36,051 bases of DNA from Hyphomicrobiales bacterium (GCA_025358745.1 JANYIH010000287.1:1-36051); one strand, 5' to 3'; positions 1-9,991 are shown, counted from the first letter of the stretch. Made by a program: numbers and translations. Notes: generated by a model from the letters alone, not told the origin.

Positions 1-1
1 G

Positions 2-1048
2 CCCCATATCGTCGAGGCCGCGATCAAGGCGTTGCGCGACGGCGAGCATGGCTACACCCCGGCGACCGGCATCCTGCCGTTGCGCGAGGCGGTCGCCGCC
101 GATCTGCACAAGCGCCACGGCGTCGAAGTCTCGCCCGATCATGTGATGATCGTGCCGGGCGGCAAGGTGACGATGTTTATGGCGATCCTGATGTTCGGGG
201 CGCCGGGCGTCGACATCCTCTATCCCGACCCCGGCTTTCCGATCTATCGCTCGATGATCGAGTTCACCGGCGCGCGGCCGATCCCGATCCCGATGCGCGA
301 GGAAAACGGCTTCGCCTTCTCGGCGGAGGAGACGCTTTCGCTGATGACGCCGGCGACCCGCCTCATCATCCTCAACTCGCCCGCCAACCCCACCGGCGGC
401 GTCAGCCCCAAGGCGGAAATCGACAAGCTCGTCGCCGGCCTCGCCCGCTTCCCCGACGCGGCGATTCTGTCGGATGAAATCTACGGACAGATGACCTATG
501 ACGGGCTCGCCCACCAGACCCTGCTCGCCTATCCAGAAATTCGCGACCGGCTGATCCTGCTCGACGGCTGGTCGAAGACCTACGCCATGACCGGCTGGCG
601 GCTCGGCTATTCGATCTGGCCCGCCCAACTCTACGAAGCGGGACGCAAGCTCGCGGTCAATTCCTATTCCTGCGTCAATGCGCCAACCCAGTTCGCCGGG
701 CTGGCCGCGCTGACCGGGCCGCAGGACGCCGTCCACGCGATGGTCAAGGAATTCGACGCGCGGCGCAAAATCGTGGTCGAGGGGCTGAACGCGATCCCCC
801 ACATTCGCGCCGCGACGCCGAAGGGCGCGTTCTACGCCTTCCCCAACATCGCCGCGACCGGCTGGAAGGCCAAGCCGCTCGCCAGCTCTCTGCTGGAAAA
901 AGCGGGCGTCGCGACCATCGGCGGCCCCGATTTCGGCGTTTATGGCGAGGGCTATCTCAGGCTCTCCTACGCCAATTCGCGCGAGAACATCCTTCGCGCC
1001 TTGCGCCGGATCGAGAATTTCCTCGCCAGCGAGAAAGCGCCGTCGTGA
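2..1048 (+). CDS. Pyridoxal-phosphate class I/II aminotransferase (aspartate aminotransferase-like), 5' end outside window
   Basis: Frame is open from position 2; motifs NSPANPTGG, SDEIYGQMTY and PLP-lysine region DGWSKTYAMTGWRLGY. Confidence 0.93.
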   Translation, partial: PHIVEAAIKALRDGEHGYTPATGILPLREAVAADLHKRHGVEVSPDHVMIVPGGKVTMFMAILMFGAPGVDILYPDPGFPIYRSMIEFTGARPIPIPMREENGFAFSAEETLSLMTPATRLIILNSPANPTGGVSPKAEIDKLVAGLARFPDAAILSDEIYGQMTYDGLAHQTLLAYPEIRDRLILLDGWSKTYAMTGWRLGYSIWPAQLYEAGRKLAVNSYSCVNAPTQFAGLAALTGPQDAVHAMVKEFDARRKIVVEGLNAIPHIRAATPKGAFYAFPNIAATGWKAKPLASSLLEKAGVATIGGPDFGVYGEGYLRLSYANSRENILRALRRIENFLASEKAPS

Positions 1049-1115
1049 AATGTTGACATTGGCGCTGGCGTTTGGCAACGCAGGGCGCTAACGCTCCCCC
1101 CGCTACCAGCGTCAA

Positions 1116-1526
1116 TTGATCATGCGCCGCATCGCCCTTATTTTGACCTGCCTTTTCCTCGTCTCCGGCGCTTCCGCGCAACAGGAAAAGCCGCCGACCC
1201 CCGTCTGCGATTCGGCGCGCATCGGTGCGCGCGAGCTTGCCGATTGCCTGCGCACCGCCTCGGATAAGTCCGAGCAGGCGCTGCAAAGCACGTTCGCGGC
1301 CGCGCTGAAATCGATCGAATTGAAGTCAAAAATAATGGCGACGCGCAAAACGCGCTGGAAGCGGTTCCTCAGCGATTCGCAGACGCAATGGGCGGCCTGG
1401 CGCGACGAGGAATGCCAGGATCTGGCGCCGCTTGAGGCGGCCGGCGCCGGCGGCGACCCGCGCCTGGCCTGCTTGATCGACCACAATGCGCACCGCACGG
1501 CGGATTTGAAGGCGCGTTATCCTTAA
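1116..1526 (+). CDS. Secreted DUF1311/LprI-like lysozyme-inhibitor-type protein
   Basis: N-terminal signal peptide MRRIALILTCLFLVSGASAQ; Cys-containing helical core with WKRFLSDSQTQWAAWRDEEC typical of DUF1311. Confidence 0.7.
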   Translation: MIMRRIALILTCLFLVSGASAQQEKPPTPVCDSARIGARELADCLRTASDKSEQALQSTFAAALKSIELKSKIMATRKTRWKRFLSDSQTQWAAWRDEECQDLAPLEAAGAGGDPRLACLIDHNAHRTADLKARYP

Positions 1527-2143
1527 GCCCCGCTCGTCTCCATCGCGATCCGCATCAGGTCCATCGAGGACCGTGCGCCGAGCTTCTGCTTCAGCGCGGT
1601 GCAATTGTTGGCGACTGTCTTGTAGGACACATGCAGCGCGTCGGCGATGTCGCCCATCGATTTGCCCGCCGCCAGCATCCTGAGGATTTCCAGTTCGCGC
1701 GAACTCAAGCTGGCGACCTTGTTGGCGTTGACGTTGGTGCGCAGGAACGCGATCTGGCGCGCCATGTCGGGATGCAGATAGACCCCGCCGCGCGCCACTT
1801 GCCGGACCGCGTCGGCGAACAGCGAGGGGTCGTCGTTCTTGGCGATGTATCCCCTGGCGCCGGCCTCGATGGCGCGGGCGGCGAACACGGGATCGTCGTT
1901 CATCGTAAAGATGATGATCTTGGCCTGCTCGTCGCGCAGGCGGATGCGGCGGCACACTTCCAGCCCCGACAGGCCCGGCAGGTTGAGATCGACCACCGCG
2001 ACGTCGGGCTTCCACGAAAAATACAGCGCCTGCCCCTGCTCGGCGTCCGCCGCATCGCGAACCTCGATTTCCGCGTCAGCGGCGAGCAACGCCTTGCAGC
2101 CGGAAATGACGATAGGATGATCGTCGACGATCAATACCCGCAC
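1523..2143 (-). CDS. LuxR/NarL-family response regulator
   Basis: Receiver VRVLIVDDHPIV..DVAVVDLNLPG..K; C-terminal LuxR HTH LSSRELEILRMLAAGKSMGDIADALHVSYKTVANN; GTG start at 2143 preceded by GGAGG. Confidence 0.93.
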   Translation of the reverse strand: MRVLIVDDHPIVISGCKALLAADAEIEVRDAADAEQGQALYFSWKPDVAVVDLNLPGLSGLEVCRRIRLRDEQAKIIIFTMNDDPVFAARAIEAGARGYIAKNDDPSLFADAVRQVARGGVYLHPDMARQIAFLRTNVNANKVASLSSRELEILRMLAAGKSMGDIADALHVSYKTVANNCTALKQKLGARSSMDLMRIAMETSGA

Positions 2144-2190
2144 GCGAACGTCCTCCCATGACGCCGTGATGACGCGCCGGGCCGGGGAAA

Positions 2191-3168
2191 TCAACCCAGC
2201 GCGAAACCCGACGTGCGCGTGACCGCGCCGTCCTTGGCCACGAACAGTCCTTCCGCGCGGAAGTGGGCGAGCAGCGCCGGCGCCGCCGCGCGGCCGATCA
2301 AAAACGCCGCCGTCGACAGCGCGTCCGCCAGCAGTCCGCTTTCCGCCTGCACGGTCACGCCGGCGAAATCGCCGGGCGAGACGCCCAGTCGGGGATCGAC
2401 GATGTGGTTGCGCGCGTAATCGGGCGACCAGAAATATTGATAGTCGCCCGAGGTGGCGAGAAAGCCGGTCACCGGCGTCCGCGCCACGCTCTCCTGACGC
2501 TTGCGCGGATGGCGCACGCCAGCGAGCCAGGGCCGCCCGTCCGGCCGAGACCCGCGCGCGCCGAGCACGTCGGTGTCGAACAGGGCTTGCCGCACGCCGA
2601 GCCGTCCCAGCGCCGCCGCGACGCGATCCGCGGCGAGCCCGCGCGCCAGCGAATTGAGTGTGACGGCCATATGCGGGCGGGCGAAGCTGACCTGGCTCTC
2701 GTCGAACCGCAGCGCGGTCTGGTCGACTTTGGCCTGCGCGGCCGTCAATTCCCCGCCATCGAGCCAGCGGCCGCGTTTTGCGGCGGCGTCCATCGCCAGC
2801 CACAGCGGCTGGATCGTCACATCGAACGCGCCCGCGCTCGCTTCGTGCATCAGCGCCGCCGTCCGCAGCATCCGCAATAGGCTCGCGCTCGGCCTATCGA
2901 GCCGTCCGTCGCGATTGAGCTTGAACACCTCGCTGTCCTCCCGCGTCAGGCTCGACAGCCGATCGGCGTCGCGGATTTCGGCGAGGGCGGCGGTGAAGGC
3001 GGGCTCGGCGTCCCGTTCGTCCTCGGCGATCACTGACACCGAGACCGTCGCGCCAAACGCGACGCCCAGGCGGCGGTAGAGCCTCCCCCCGGTGGCATCC
3101 GAACCGATCGCCGCCGTCAACCCCGCTGCGGCCAGTCCCAGCGCGTCGCGGCGAGTGGGGAGCTTCAT
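2191..3168 (-). CDS. apbE: FAD:protein FMN transferase (ApbE/NosX family)
   Basis: Tat-like N-terminus MKLPTRRDALGLAAAGL; ApbE pattern (SLTREDSEVFKLN, GAFDVTIQPLW, NSLARGLAADRVAAAL, SGDYQYF, HIVDPRLG); ATG overlaps the upstream stop (ATGA). Confidence 0.9.
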   Translation of the reverse strand: MKLPTRRDALGLAAAGLTAAIGSDATGGRLYRRLGVAFGATVSVSVIAEDERDAEPAFTAALAEIRDADRLSSLTREDSEVFKLNRDGRLDRPSASLLRMLRTAALMHEASAGAFDVTIQPLWLAMDAAAKRGRWLDGGELTAAQAKVDQTALRFDESQVSFARPHMAVTLNSLARGLAADRVAAALGRLGVRQALFDTDVLGARGSRPDGRPWLAGVRHPRKRQESVARTPVTGFLATSGDYQYFWSPDYARNHIVDPRLGVSPGDFAGVTVQAESGLLADALSTAAFLIGRAAAPALLAHFRAEGLFVAKDGAVTRTSGFALG

Positions 3169-5252
3169 TGCGCCGCCCTCAGCCGCGCGGCGCGCTTGGC
3201 CGCCAGCACCAGCGGCACGCATTGGCGCGCGTCATTGTTGATGACGACGCAATCCATGCACTGGAAGCACTCGGAATAGACGATCGCGCCGCTCTTCTGA
3301 ATCGCGTTGTAGCGGCATTTCGCCTTGCAGAGCTGGCACGGATCGCCGCATTCGACCCGGCGCTTCAGCCAGTCCCAGCGCCGCAAAAGCCCGACCAGCG
3401 CGAAGGCGGCGCCAAGAGGGCACAGATAGCGGCAGAAGAACTTGAACGCGAACATGCCGCCGACGACGAGGCCCAAAGCATAGAGCACGAACGGCAGGCT
3501 GCGGGCGAATTCCAGCGTGATCGCGGTCTTGAACGGCTCGATCTCGGCCAAGGTCTCGGCCGGCGCGTTGGGAATGGCGGCCGCGAGCAGAACGCCCGCC
3601 AGCGCGACATATTTGAGGCTTTTCAGCCTCGCGTCCCAACGCTCGGGGATGCGGATCGGCTTGATGCCGAGCCAGCGGCCGAAATCGGCGGCAAGCTCCT
3701 GCATCGCGCCGAACGGGCACAGCCAGCCGCAGAACGTCCCCCGCCCCCACACGACCAGCGTGGCGAGCGTGAACCCCCACAGAACCAGGCTCGGCGGGTC
3801 GTAGAGCAGGAACGCCAGCGATCCCTGCCCACGCGCGGCGCGCGTCAGCCCGATCAGGCTGACGATGGACAATTGCGCCTGCGCCCAGAAGCCGATGAAC
3901 AACAGCGTGAAGACGAGAAACGCCCGCCGCGCCCAGGCGAAGCGGGCCGCCCGCGCCGTCAGCCGGCCTTGCGCCGCGAGCGCGATGGTCAATCCGATCA
4001 GTGAGAGCGCGATGATCGCGGTGTCGAGCGCCCTGTCGCGCCAGACGCCGAGCGCGCCCTTGGCCTCCTCGGGCGGCGGCAGGGTCAAAAGGTCGGCCGG
4101 CGTGGAATAGGGAAAGCCGAAATCGTGGCTGATTCGCGCCGGCAGGATCTGCCCCTTCTCGCGCGTCGCCAACAGACCCAGCGTCGCGGTCGCGGAAGGG
4201 TTCCAGCCCGTTTGCGGCTTGATGACGAACACCGCGAGATCGCCCTGCGGCGCCTGGGCGACCGGCCTGCGCCAGGCGAAATCGCGGATTTCCACCGGCG
4301 CGCCGGATTGGGCAAAAGTCAGCCGCGTCGGCGCCGCGCCTTGCACATAGTCCTCGCCCATGAAGGAATAGCGCCCGGTCGAGACCACCAAGATCGCGTG
4401 GCGGCCGTCGAGATCGGAGATAAGCCGTTCGAACGCCTTGTCGCCGATGAGATTGCGCCCGACCATCGGCGTATCGATTTCGCCGACCCAAAGCTCGATG
4501 AAGGGGTCTTGCGGGTGGGCGCGCACGTCAGCGTCGAGCCCCTCGCCATCCGTGCCCTTGAACGGAGCCTCCGACTCCGCGTTCGAGACGCGGTAGTGTT
4601 TGATGTAACCGCCCGCGACCAGCCCCGCCCAATCGAGCTTGTGGAACACATCCCCGCGCACCCGCGCCGAGCGGGAGGGATCGCGCCCCTCGGCGAAGCC
4701 TAGCTTCTCGCGCGCCACCGTCAATCCCGAGGCGAGCAGCGTCTCGTTGAGAATGCGCACGCTCGCCGTCGCCTTGGCGACGCCGTCGACCACGACCACC
4801 GCGCCGTCGCTCGTCGGGCTGCCGGCCGGCGGCCCGACCTTGATCGTCTGCTTGAGCGATTTTCCCTTGTATTGCTTGACGAAATCGAACAGCGGCTCCG
4901 GCCCGAGCCCGTCCACGAACACCGGCTCGTGGAAATGCACGACCTTCACTTCAAGAAATGTCCCGTCCGGCGCCAACGCCACCAGAAGGTCGATCGGCGT
5001 GCCGGAAAAGCCGGGGATCGGCGCCAGATCGACGGATTCATAGACATAGGCGACAAGCTGGTTCTCGGTCGCGTTCTGCTTGAAGATCGGCCAGACGGGG
5101 AGGCGATCGTCCTTCTCGCCGAGAATATAAGGCGCGGGGAAGGCGCGTTCGAGGTCGGCGCGGGTGAGAAAGCCGGCGAGCGCGGGCAGGCAGGCGAAAG
5201 CCCAGGCGCAAAGCCCGAGGCAAATCATAAACGCCGACCGCAACCCCCGCAT
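3165..5252 (-). CDS. NosR/NirI-like membrane flavoprotein with FMN-binding domain, two CxxxCP motifs and C-terminal 4Fe-4S cysteines
   Basis: Signal peptide; periplasmic FMN_bind-like domain with KATASVRILN; TM helices; FCGWLCPFGA and FCRYLCPLGA; CGDPCQLCKAKC and CFQCMDC. GGAGG upstream of the ATG at 5252. Confidence 0.88.
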   Translation of the reverse strand: MRGLRSAFMICLGLCAWAFACLPALAGFLTRADLERAFPAPYILGEKDDRLPVWPIFKQNATENQLVAYVYESVDLAPIPGFSGTPIDLLVALAPDGTFLEVKVVHFHEPVFVDGLGPEPLFDFVKQYKGKSLKQTIKVGPPAGSPTSDGAVVVVDGVAKATASVRILNETLLASGLTVAREKLGFAEGRDPSRSARVRGDVFHKLDWAGLVAGGYIKHYRVSNAESEAPFKGTDGEGLDADVRAHPQDPFIELWVGEIDTPMVGRNLIGDKAFERLISDLDGRHAILVVSTGRYSFMGEDYVQGAAPTRLTFAQSGAPVEIRDFAWRRPVAQAPQGDLAVFVIKPQTGWNPSATATLGLLATREKGQILPARISHDFGFPYSTPADLLTLPPPEEAKGALGVWRDRALDTAIIALSLIGLTIALAAQGRLTARAARFAWARRAFLVFTLLFIGFWAQAQLSIVSLIGLTRAARGQGSLAFLLYDPPSLVLWGFTLATLVVWGRGTFCGWLCPFGAMQELAADFGRWLGIKPIRIPERWDARLKSLKYVALAGVLLAAAIPNAPAETLAEIEPFKTAITLEFARSLPFVLYALGLVVGGMFAFKFFCRYLCPLGAAFALVGLLRRWDWLKRRVECGDPCQLCKAKCRYNAIQKSGAIVYSECFQCMDCVVINNDARQCVPLVLAAKRAARLRAAQ

Positions 5253-5385
5253 TCGTCCTCCCGCGCGAAACCTACGCATCGAGGCGAACCGGGATATAGG
5301 ACTAAAGAGGGAGGCGCTCCCCCTCCCATCGCCCGCAACGCTCGCTTGGCGCCGCTCCCGAAATGTTGAAGGTCCGCGCGAAACG

Positions 5386-5428
5386 CCGGACGCCTTCGCG
5401 GGTTGTGACCGCGTAGGCGCAACTCCGG
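5386..5428 (+). promoter_or_regulatory. Candidate leader hairpin upstream of the papain-like peptidase gene
   Basis: CGCCTTCGCGG (5391-5401) / loop GTTGTGA / CCGCGTAGGCG (5409-5419), 10 of 11 paired; outer CCGGA (5386-5390) pairs TCCGG (5424-5428); ATG at 5435. Confidence 0.5.
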
Positions 5429-5434
5429 ACGGCG

Positions 5435-6361
5435 ATGAATTTCAGACACCGCATTTTCGCTACCGTCGCCCTCGGCATCTTGTATTGCGGCGCGGCGACC
5501 GCCGCTCCCGAGGGAACCGCCACGACGGCAGGCGAAAGCTATAAGCTGCCGATTTCCCCGCCGCGGGATCAGGGCGATTCCGATTTGTGCTGGGTGTTCG
5601 CTACGCTCAACATGCTCGAGTCCAACTATCTGCAAAAGCATCCCGGCTCGCACATCGAGCTTTCGCGCGGGGCCGTGCAGCGAGCCTCGATAGCCGACCG
5701 CTTTGCGCGATTGATCACGAACAATTCCGCGCATCTCGAAGACGGCGGCGTCGCGGTTGACGCGTTGGCGTTGATCCGCGCCAACGGCTTGTTCGCGGCG
5801 CAGGACTTTCACGATTACGTCGATTCCGATCCAATATTCACGACCGCGGCCGCGCGCTTGTCTAGGATTGCCCTCGCGAGCGAAAAGGCGAAGGCGCTGG
5901 ACCGCGCTTTGGCGGCAGCGCTGGGCGTGCTCCCCGCCGTCACTCACCTCGGCGGCAAGGATTTGACCCCGAGCGAACTCGCCGACGCGGTGCTCGGCGA
6001 CGAGACCTGGACCGAATACGACGTGATCGGCGCGGGCGTCGCCCATGTCGGCCCGTCCGACGATCCCGACGCGCGGCCCGAGACGCGCGTGCATTACGTG
6101 CCGCTCGCCACCGCGATCGATCTTATCCACCGCTCGCTTGCGGGCGGGGAGGCGGTGGTGTGGGGCTCGAAGGACAATCATGCGCTGGAAATCTTCGGCG
6201 CCGATTACGATTCTTCCGGCCAGCCGCTGTCTTATTGGGTCAAGGATTCGTTCGCCCCATACGTCTATCGCGCGCCCGCCGAGGCGATCCACAATGTCCT
6301 GACCGACGTGACCGTCGCCACGCCGTTCGCGCGCGATGAGCGCACGGCGGCCAAGAAATAA
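5435..6361 (+). CDS. Secreted papain-like (clan CA, C1-type) cysteine peptidase homologue
   Basis: Signal peptide MNFRHRIFATVALGILYCGAATAA; PPRDQGDSDLCWVFATLNMLES (active-site-like Cys52), DNHALEIFGADY (His249), YWVKDSF (Asp271 at the usual Asn position). Confidence 0.75.
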   Translation: MNFRHRIFATVALGILYCGAATAAPEGTATTAGESYKLPISPPRDQGDSDLCWVFATLNMLESNYLQKHPGSHIELSRGAVQRASIADRFARLITNNSAHLEDGGVAVDALALIRANGLFAAQDFHDYVDSDPIFTTAAARLSRIALASEKAKALDRALAAALGVLPAVTHLGGKDLTPSELADAVLGDETWTEYDVIGAGVAHVGPSDDPDARPETRVHYVPLATAIDLIHRSLAGGEAVVWGSKDNHALEIFGADYDSSGQPLSYWVKDSFAPYVYRAPAEAIHNVLTDVTVATPFARDERTAAKK

Positions 6362-6364
6362 CGG

Positions 6365-8917
6365 TCACTCGTCGGCGTATTCGTCGCGATCCGGGCTCCC
6401 CGCCAGCACCTCGCGCTTGCCCTGATGGTTGGGGGCGCTGACGACTCCCTCTTTCTCCATCCGCTCCACCAGCGAGGCCGCCTTGTTGTAGCCGACCGAA
6501 AGACGGCGCTGCATGTAGCTGACCGACACCTTCTTCTCGCGCGTCACGATCGCCACGGCGCGGTCGTAATAGTCGCCCGCCTCCTCCTGATCCATCGTCA
6601 TCGCCGGCCCCGCGCCGGCCGAGGCGGCGGGCGGCTCGTCTTCTTCCGGCTCTTCCTCCTCGGTGATCGAGGTCAGATAGTCCGGCGTCCCCTGCGTCTT
6701 CAGATAGGCGACGATCTTCTCGACTTCCGTATCGGACACGAACGGCCCATGCACGCGGGAGATGCGGCCCCCGCCCGCCATATAGAGCATGTCGCCCTGC
6801 CCCAGGAGTTGCTCGGCGCCCTGCTCGCCCAGGATCGTGCGGCTGTCGATCTTGCTCGTCACCTGGAACGAGATGCGGGTCGGGAAATTGGCCTTGATCG
6901 TGCCGGTGATGACGTCGACCGAGGGGCGCTGCGTCGCCATGATGAGGTGGATGCCGGCCGCACGCGCCATCTGGGCGAGACGCTGGATCGCGCCCTCGAT
7001 GTCCTTGCCGGCGACCATCATCAGGTCGGCCATCTCGTCGACCACGACGACGATATAGGGCAGTTCGGCGAGGTCCATCTCCTCCTGCCGATAGAGCAAC
7101 TCGCCGGTCTCGGGGTCGAAGCCGTCCTGCACCTGGCGCGTGATCGCCTCGCCCTTGGCCGCCGCCTCGACGACGCGGGCGTTAAAACCGTCGATGTTGC
7201 GCACGCCGACTTTCGACATCTTGCGATAACGGTCCTCCATCTCGCGCACCGCCCATTTGAGCGCGACCACCGCCTTTTTTGGATCGGTCACGACGGGGGT
7301 GAGCAGATGCGGGATGCCGTCGTAGACGGAAAGTTCCAGCATTTTCGGATCGACCATGATCAGCCGGCACTGGCTCGGCTGCAACCGGTAGAGCAGACTC
7401 AGAATAAAGGTGTTGATCGCCACCGACTTGCCCGAACCGGTGGTGCCGGCGACCAGGAGATGCGGCATCTTGGCGAGATCGACGATGACGGGCTCGCCGC
7501 CGATCGTCTTGCCCAGCGCAATGGCGAGCTTCTGGGTCGAGTTCTCGAAATCCTGACAGGCCAGCATTTCGCGTAAGAACACCGTCTCGCGCTTTTGGTT
7601 GGGCAGTTCGACGCCGATGGCGTTGCGCCCCTGCACCACGGCCACACGGGCTGAGATCGCCGACATCGAGCGGGCGATGTCGTCGGCCAGACCGATCACC
7701 CGCGAGGATTTGACGCCCGGCGCCGGTTCCAGTTCGTACAGCGTCACGACAGGGCCGGGGCGCACGTTGATAATCTCGCCCTTGACGCCGAAATCGTCGA
7801 GCACGCCCTCCAGCAGTCGCGCGTTCTGCTCCAGCGAGTCGTCGGAGATCTTCGAGGCGGTCTTTTTCGGTTCGGCGAGCATGGTCAGCGCGGGCAATTC
7901 ATATTCGCCGCGCTCGATCGGCGTCGTGCGCCGGGCGGCCTTCAGCGGCCCGGCGGCCGGGGTCACGCGCGAAAGCGCAGCGGGCGCGGCGACCGCGGGC
8001 GGGGCTTTGAGGACCGGTTCGACGCGGGCAGCGATGCGCGGCGGCGGAGCGGGCGATTCGACCGGCGGAGCGGCGGTGGGGCCGAGTTGCAGCGGCGCCT
8101 CCAGCGGCGCGCTGAACGGCAGGCTCGATTCGTCGAGCCAGGGCGCGCGCGGCGCCGGCGCGGGCTTTTGCTTCTTACGGCGACGCGCGAGCAGGCGTTT
8201 CAGGCCGCTGCCGACGACGTAGCCGGCATGGATGACCGCGCCGAGCGAAACAAGCCCGAAACCCGGCTCGCCGTCGCGATCCTCGTCCTCAAGATCGACC
8301 GACGCCGCGCGGCGGCGCGGCGCGCTGGAGGGGACCGAGCCCGCCGCCGACGACGATTGAAACTGATACCCCGCCGCGGCGGTCAGCGACAGGATCGCCC
8401 CGGCCGCCAGCACGATGCCGACGCCGATCAGTTCCGCCTTCGAACCGGCGAAAATCTTGCGGGGCAGCCACAGCGCGGCGTCGCCGACGACACCGCCGAG
8501 CCCTGTCGTGAGCGGCCAGCTCGCGGGCGGAGGCAGCAGCGAGGCCACCCCCGAGGTCGCCGCCACGCCCGCCACCAGCAGCAGCAGTCGCGGCCAGACC
8601 CTGCCGAGCCGACGCTCGGCGATCAGCCGCCAGCCCCAGGCCGCCGGCGGCGCCAGCGCCGCCGCGCAACCGACGCCGAGAAACTGCATGAGTAGATCGG
8701 CCGTGACCGCGCCGCCGCGCCCGAGCCAATTGTGCGGCGGGTTGGAGGTGGCGTGATTGAGACTGGGATCGTCGACCGACCACGACATCAGGGCGAGGCC
8801 CGCCCCCACGATCAGCGCAAGCATGGCGACGCCCGCCGCCTCCGCCGCGCGCCGTTTGGGCCCCTCGCGCAGGGAATCGGGGAGATAATCGAACAGCGTG
8901 AAGGTGGTCGTACGCAT
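6365..8917 (-). CDS. ftsK: DNA translocase FtsK
   Basis: N-terminal TM segments, Walker [34 protein letters not shown]-terminal gamma domain [43 protein letters not shown]. Confidence 0.97.
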   Translation of the reverse strand: MRTTTFTLFDYLPDSLREGPKRRAAEAAGVAMLALIVGAGLALMSWSVDDPSLNHATSNPPHNWLGRGGAVTADLLMQFLGVGCAAALAPPAAWGWRLIAERRLGRVWPRLLLLVAGVAATSGVASLLPPPASWPLTTGLGGVVGDAALWLPRKIFAGSKAELIGVGIVLAAGAILSLTAAAGYQFQSSSAAGSVPSSAPRRRAASVDLEDEDRDGEPGFGLVSLGAVIHAGYVVGSGLKRLLARRRKKQKPAPAPRAPWLDESSLPFSAPLEAPLQLGPTAAPPVESPAPPPRIAARVEPVLKAPPAVAAPAALSRVTPAAGPLKAARRTTPIERGEYELPALTMLAEPKKTASKISDDSLEQNARLLEGVLDDFGVKGEIINVRPGPVVTLYELEPAPGVKSSRVIGLADDIARSMSAISARVAVVQGRNAIGVELPNQKRETVFLREMLACQDFENSTQKLAIALGKTIGGEPVIVDLAKMPHLLVAGTTGSGKSVAINTFILSLLYRLQPSQCRLIMVDPKMLELSVYDGIPHLLTPVVTDPKKAVVALKWAVREMEDRYRKMSKVGVRNIDGFNARVVEAAAKGEAITRQVQDGFDPETGELLYRQEEMDLAELPYIVVVVDEMADLMMVAGKDIEGAIQRLAQMARAAGIHLIMATQRPSVDVITGTIKANFPTRISFQVTSKIDSRTILGEQGAEQLLGQGDMLYMAGGGRISRVHGPFVSDTEVEKIVAYLKTQGTPDYLTSITEEEEPEEDEPPAASAGAGPAMTMDQEEAGDYYDRAVAIVTREKKVSVSYMQRRLSVGYNKAASLVERMEKEGVVSAPNHQGKREVLAGSPDRDEYADE

Positions 8918-8978
8918 GCAAAACCCCGCGCTTCGGCTTTTCGCGCCTGCGCTAAGGCTCCAAGCTAGGCGGCGGGGG

Positions 8979-9000
8979 TTAACGCCGACCTAACCTTAAC
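8979..9000 (-). promoter_or_regulatory. CtrA-like box upstream of ftsK (TTAA-N7-CTAAC, plus a further TTAAC)
   Basis: ttaacgccgacctaaccttaac; TTAA 8979-8982, CTAA 8990-8993, TTAAC 8996-9000. Confidence 0.35.
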
Positions 9001-9032
9001 GAATGCCTGTCGAAATCTGGCGTGGGAAAGCC

Positions 9033-9959
9033 CTATGGCGCGGCGTCTTCGAAGCCGGCGAAGCAGGTCTCGCGGAACCAGCGATGCGCGGGATCGTCGT
9101 CCAGCCGTTCGGGCCAAAAGGCGACGAGGTCGAAGCCGACAATCGGGACCGGCGTCTCGAAGGTCGCCAGCGCGTCGGCGGCCCAGGCGGCGAGCCGGTC
9201 CGGCAGGACGGCGATCAGGTCGCAACCTGACAGAATCGAGGGCACGACGGCGAAACTGGGGACGACGAGCGCGATGGTGCGCTGGAGCCCAACGGCCGCA
9301 AGCGCGTCGTCGGTCGGTCCGTGGAAATCGAACCGCTCGGGCGAAATCAGCAGGTGCGGATAGGCGCAGAAACGCGCCAAATCCACCGGCGCCTCGAAGA
9401 TCGGATGCCCGATGCGCGCCGCGCCGATGTAACGCTCTTGCAGCAGCCTTCGACAGCGCAGGCCGTCGGGCGCAAAGGCCGGCGTCGTCAGCGCCAGATC
9501 GACCCTCCCCTCGCGCATGTCGGCGCGCAAACTCGCCGATTGCACCGGACGCACCGACAGCCGCATGGCGGGCGCCTCCTTCCGCAACTTCGCCATCAGA
9601 CGCGGCAGGGTCAACGCCGCGGCGTAGTCGGAGGCGGCCAGCGTCAGCACGCCGTCGAAGGAGGCCGGCGCGAAGGCGCTTCTCTCCACCAGCGCCCGCA
9701 GGTTGGAAAGCACCGCCGCGACCAGGGGCCGCAACGCCTCGGCGGCCGGGGTCGGGGCGACGCCGGCCCCGTCGCGCACGAACAGCGGATCGCCGAACGT
9801 CGCCCGCAGGCGGGAGAGCCGCCCGCTCAAACCCTGCTGCGTGACGCCGATGCGCGCGGCGGCGCGCGTCACGTTGCGCTCCTCCAGCAAAGCTTCCAGC
9901 GCGGTCAACTGCGCGACGTCGAGCGATCGGATATCGCGGATCACGATAGTGGCCACCAT
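9033..9959 (-). CDS. LysR-family transcriptional regulator
   Basis: N-terminal wHTH LTALEALLEERNVTRAAARIGVTQQGLSGRLSRLRATFGDPLFVR; divergent from the GST cluster. Confidence 0.93.
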   Translation of the reverse strand: MVATIVIRDIRSLDVAQLTALEALLEERNVTRAAARIGVTQQGLSGRLSRLRATFGDPLFVRDGAGVAPTPAAEALRPLVAAVLSNLRALVERSAFAPASFDGVLTLAASDYAAALTLPRLMAKLRKEAPAMRLSVRPVQSASLRADMREGRVDLALTTPAFAPDGLRCRRLLQERYIGAARIGHPIFEAPVDLARFCAYPHLLISPERFDFHGPTDDALAAVGLQRTIALVVPSFAVVPSILSGCDLIAVLPDRLAAWAADALATFETPVPIVGFDLVAFWPERLDDDPAHRWFRETCFAGFEDAAP

Positions 9960-9973
9960 TCTTTTCTGTTGGC

Positions 9974-9991
9974 GCTGTCGAACGAAACAGC
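9974..9991. promoter_or_regulatory. Dyad in the LysR/GST divergent intergenic region, candidate LysR operator
   Basis: GCTGT-N8-ACAGC (9974-9978 / 9987-9991). Confidence 0.4.

Noticed and set aside
5225-6292. 355-aa minus-strand ORF opposite the papain-like gene
   Set aside because: Composition typical of antisense frames; the plus strand has a signal peptide and catalytic motifs.
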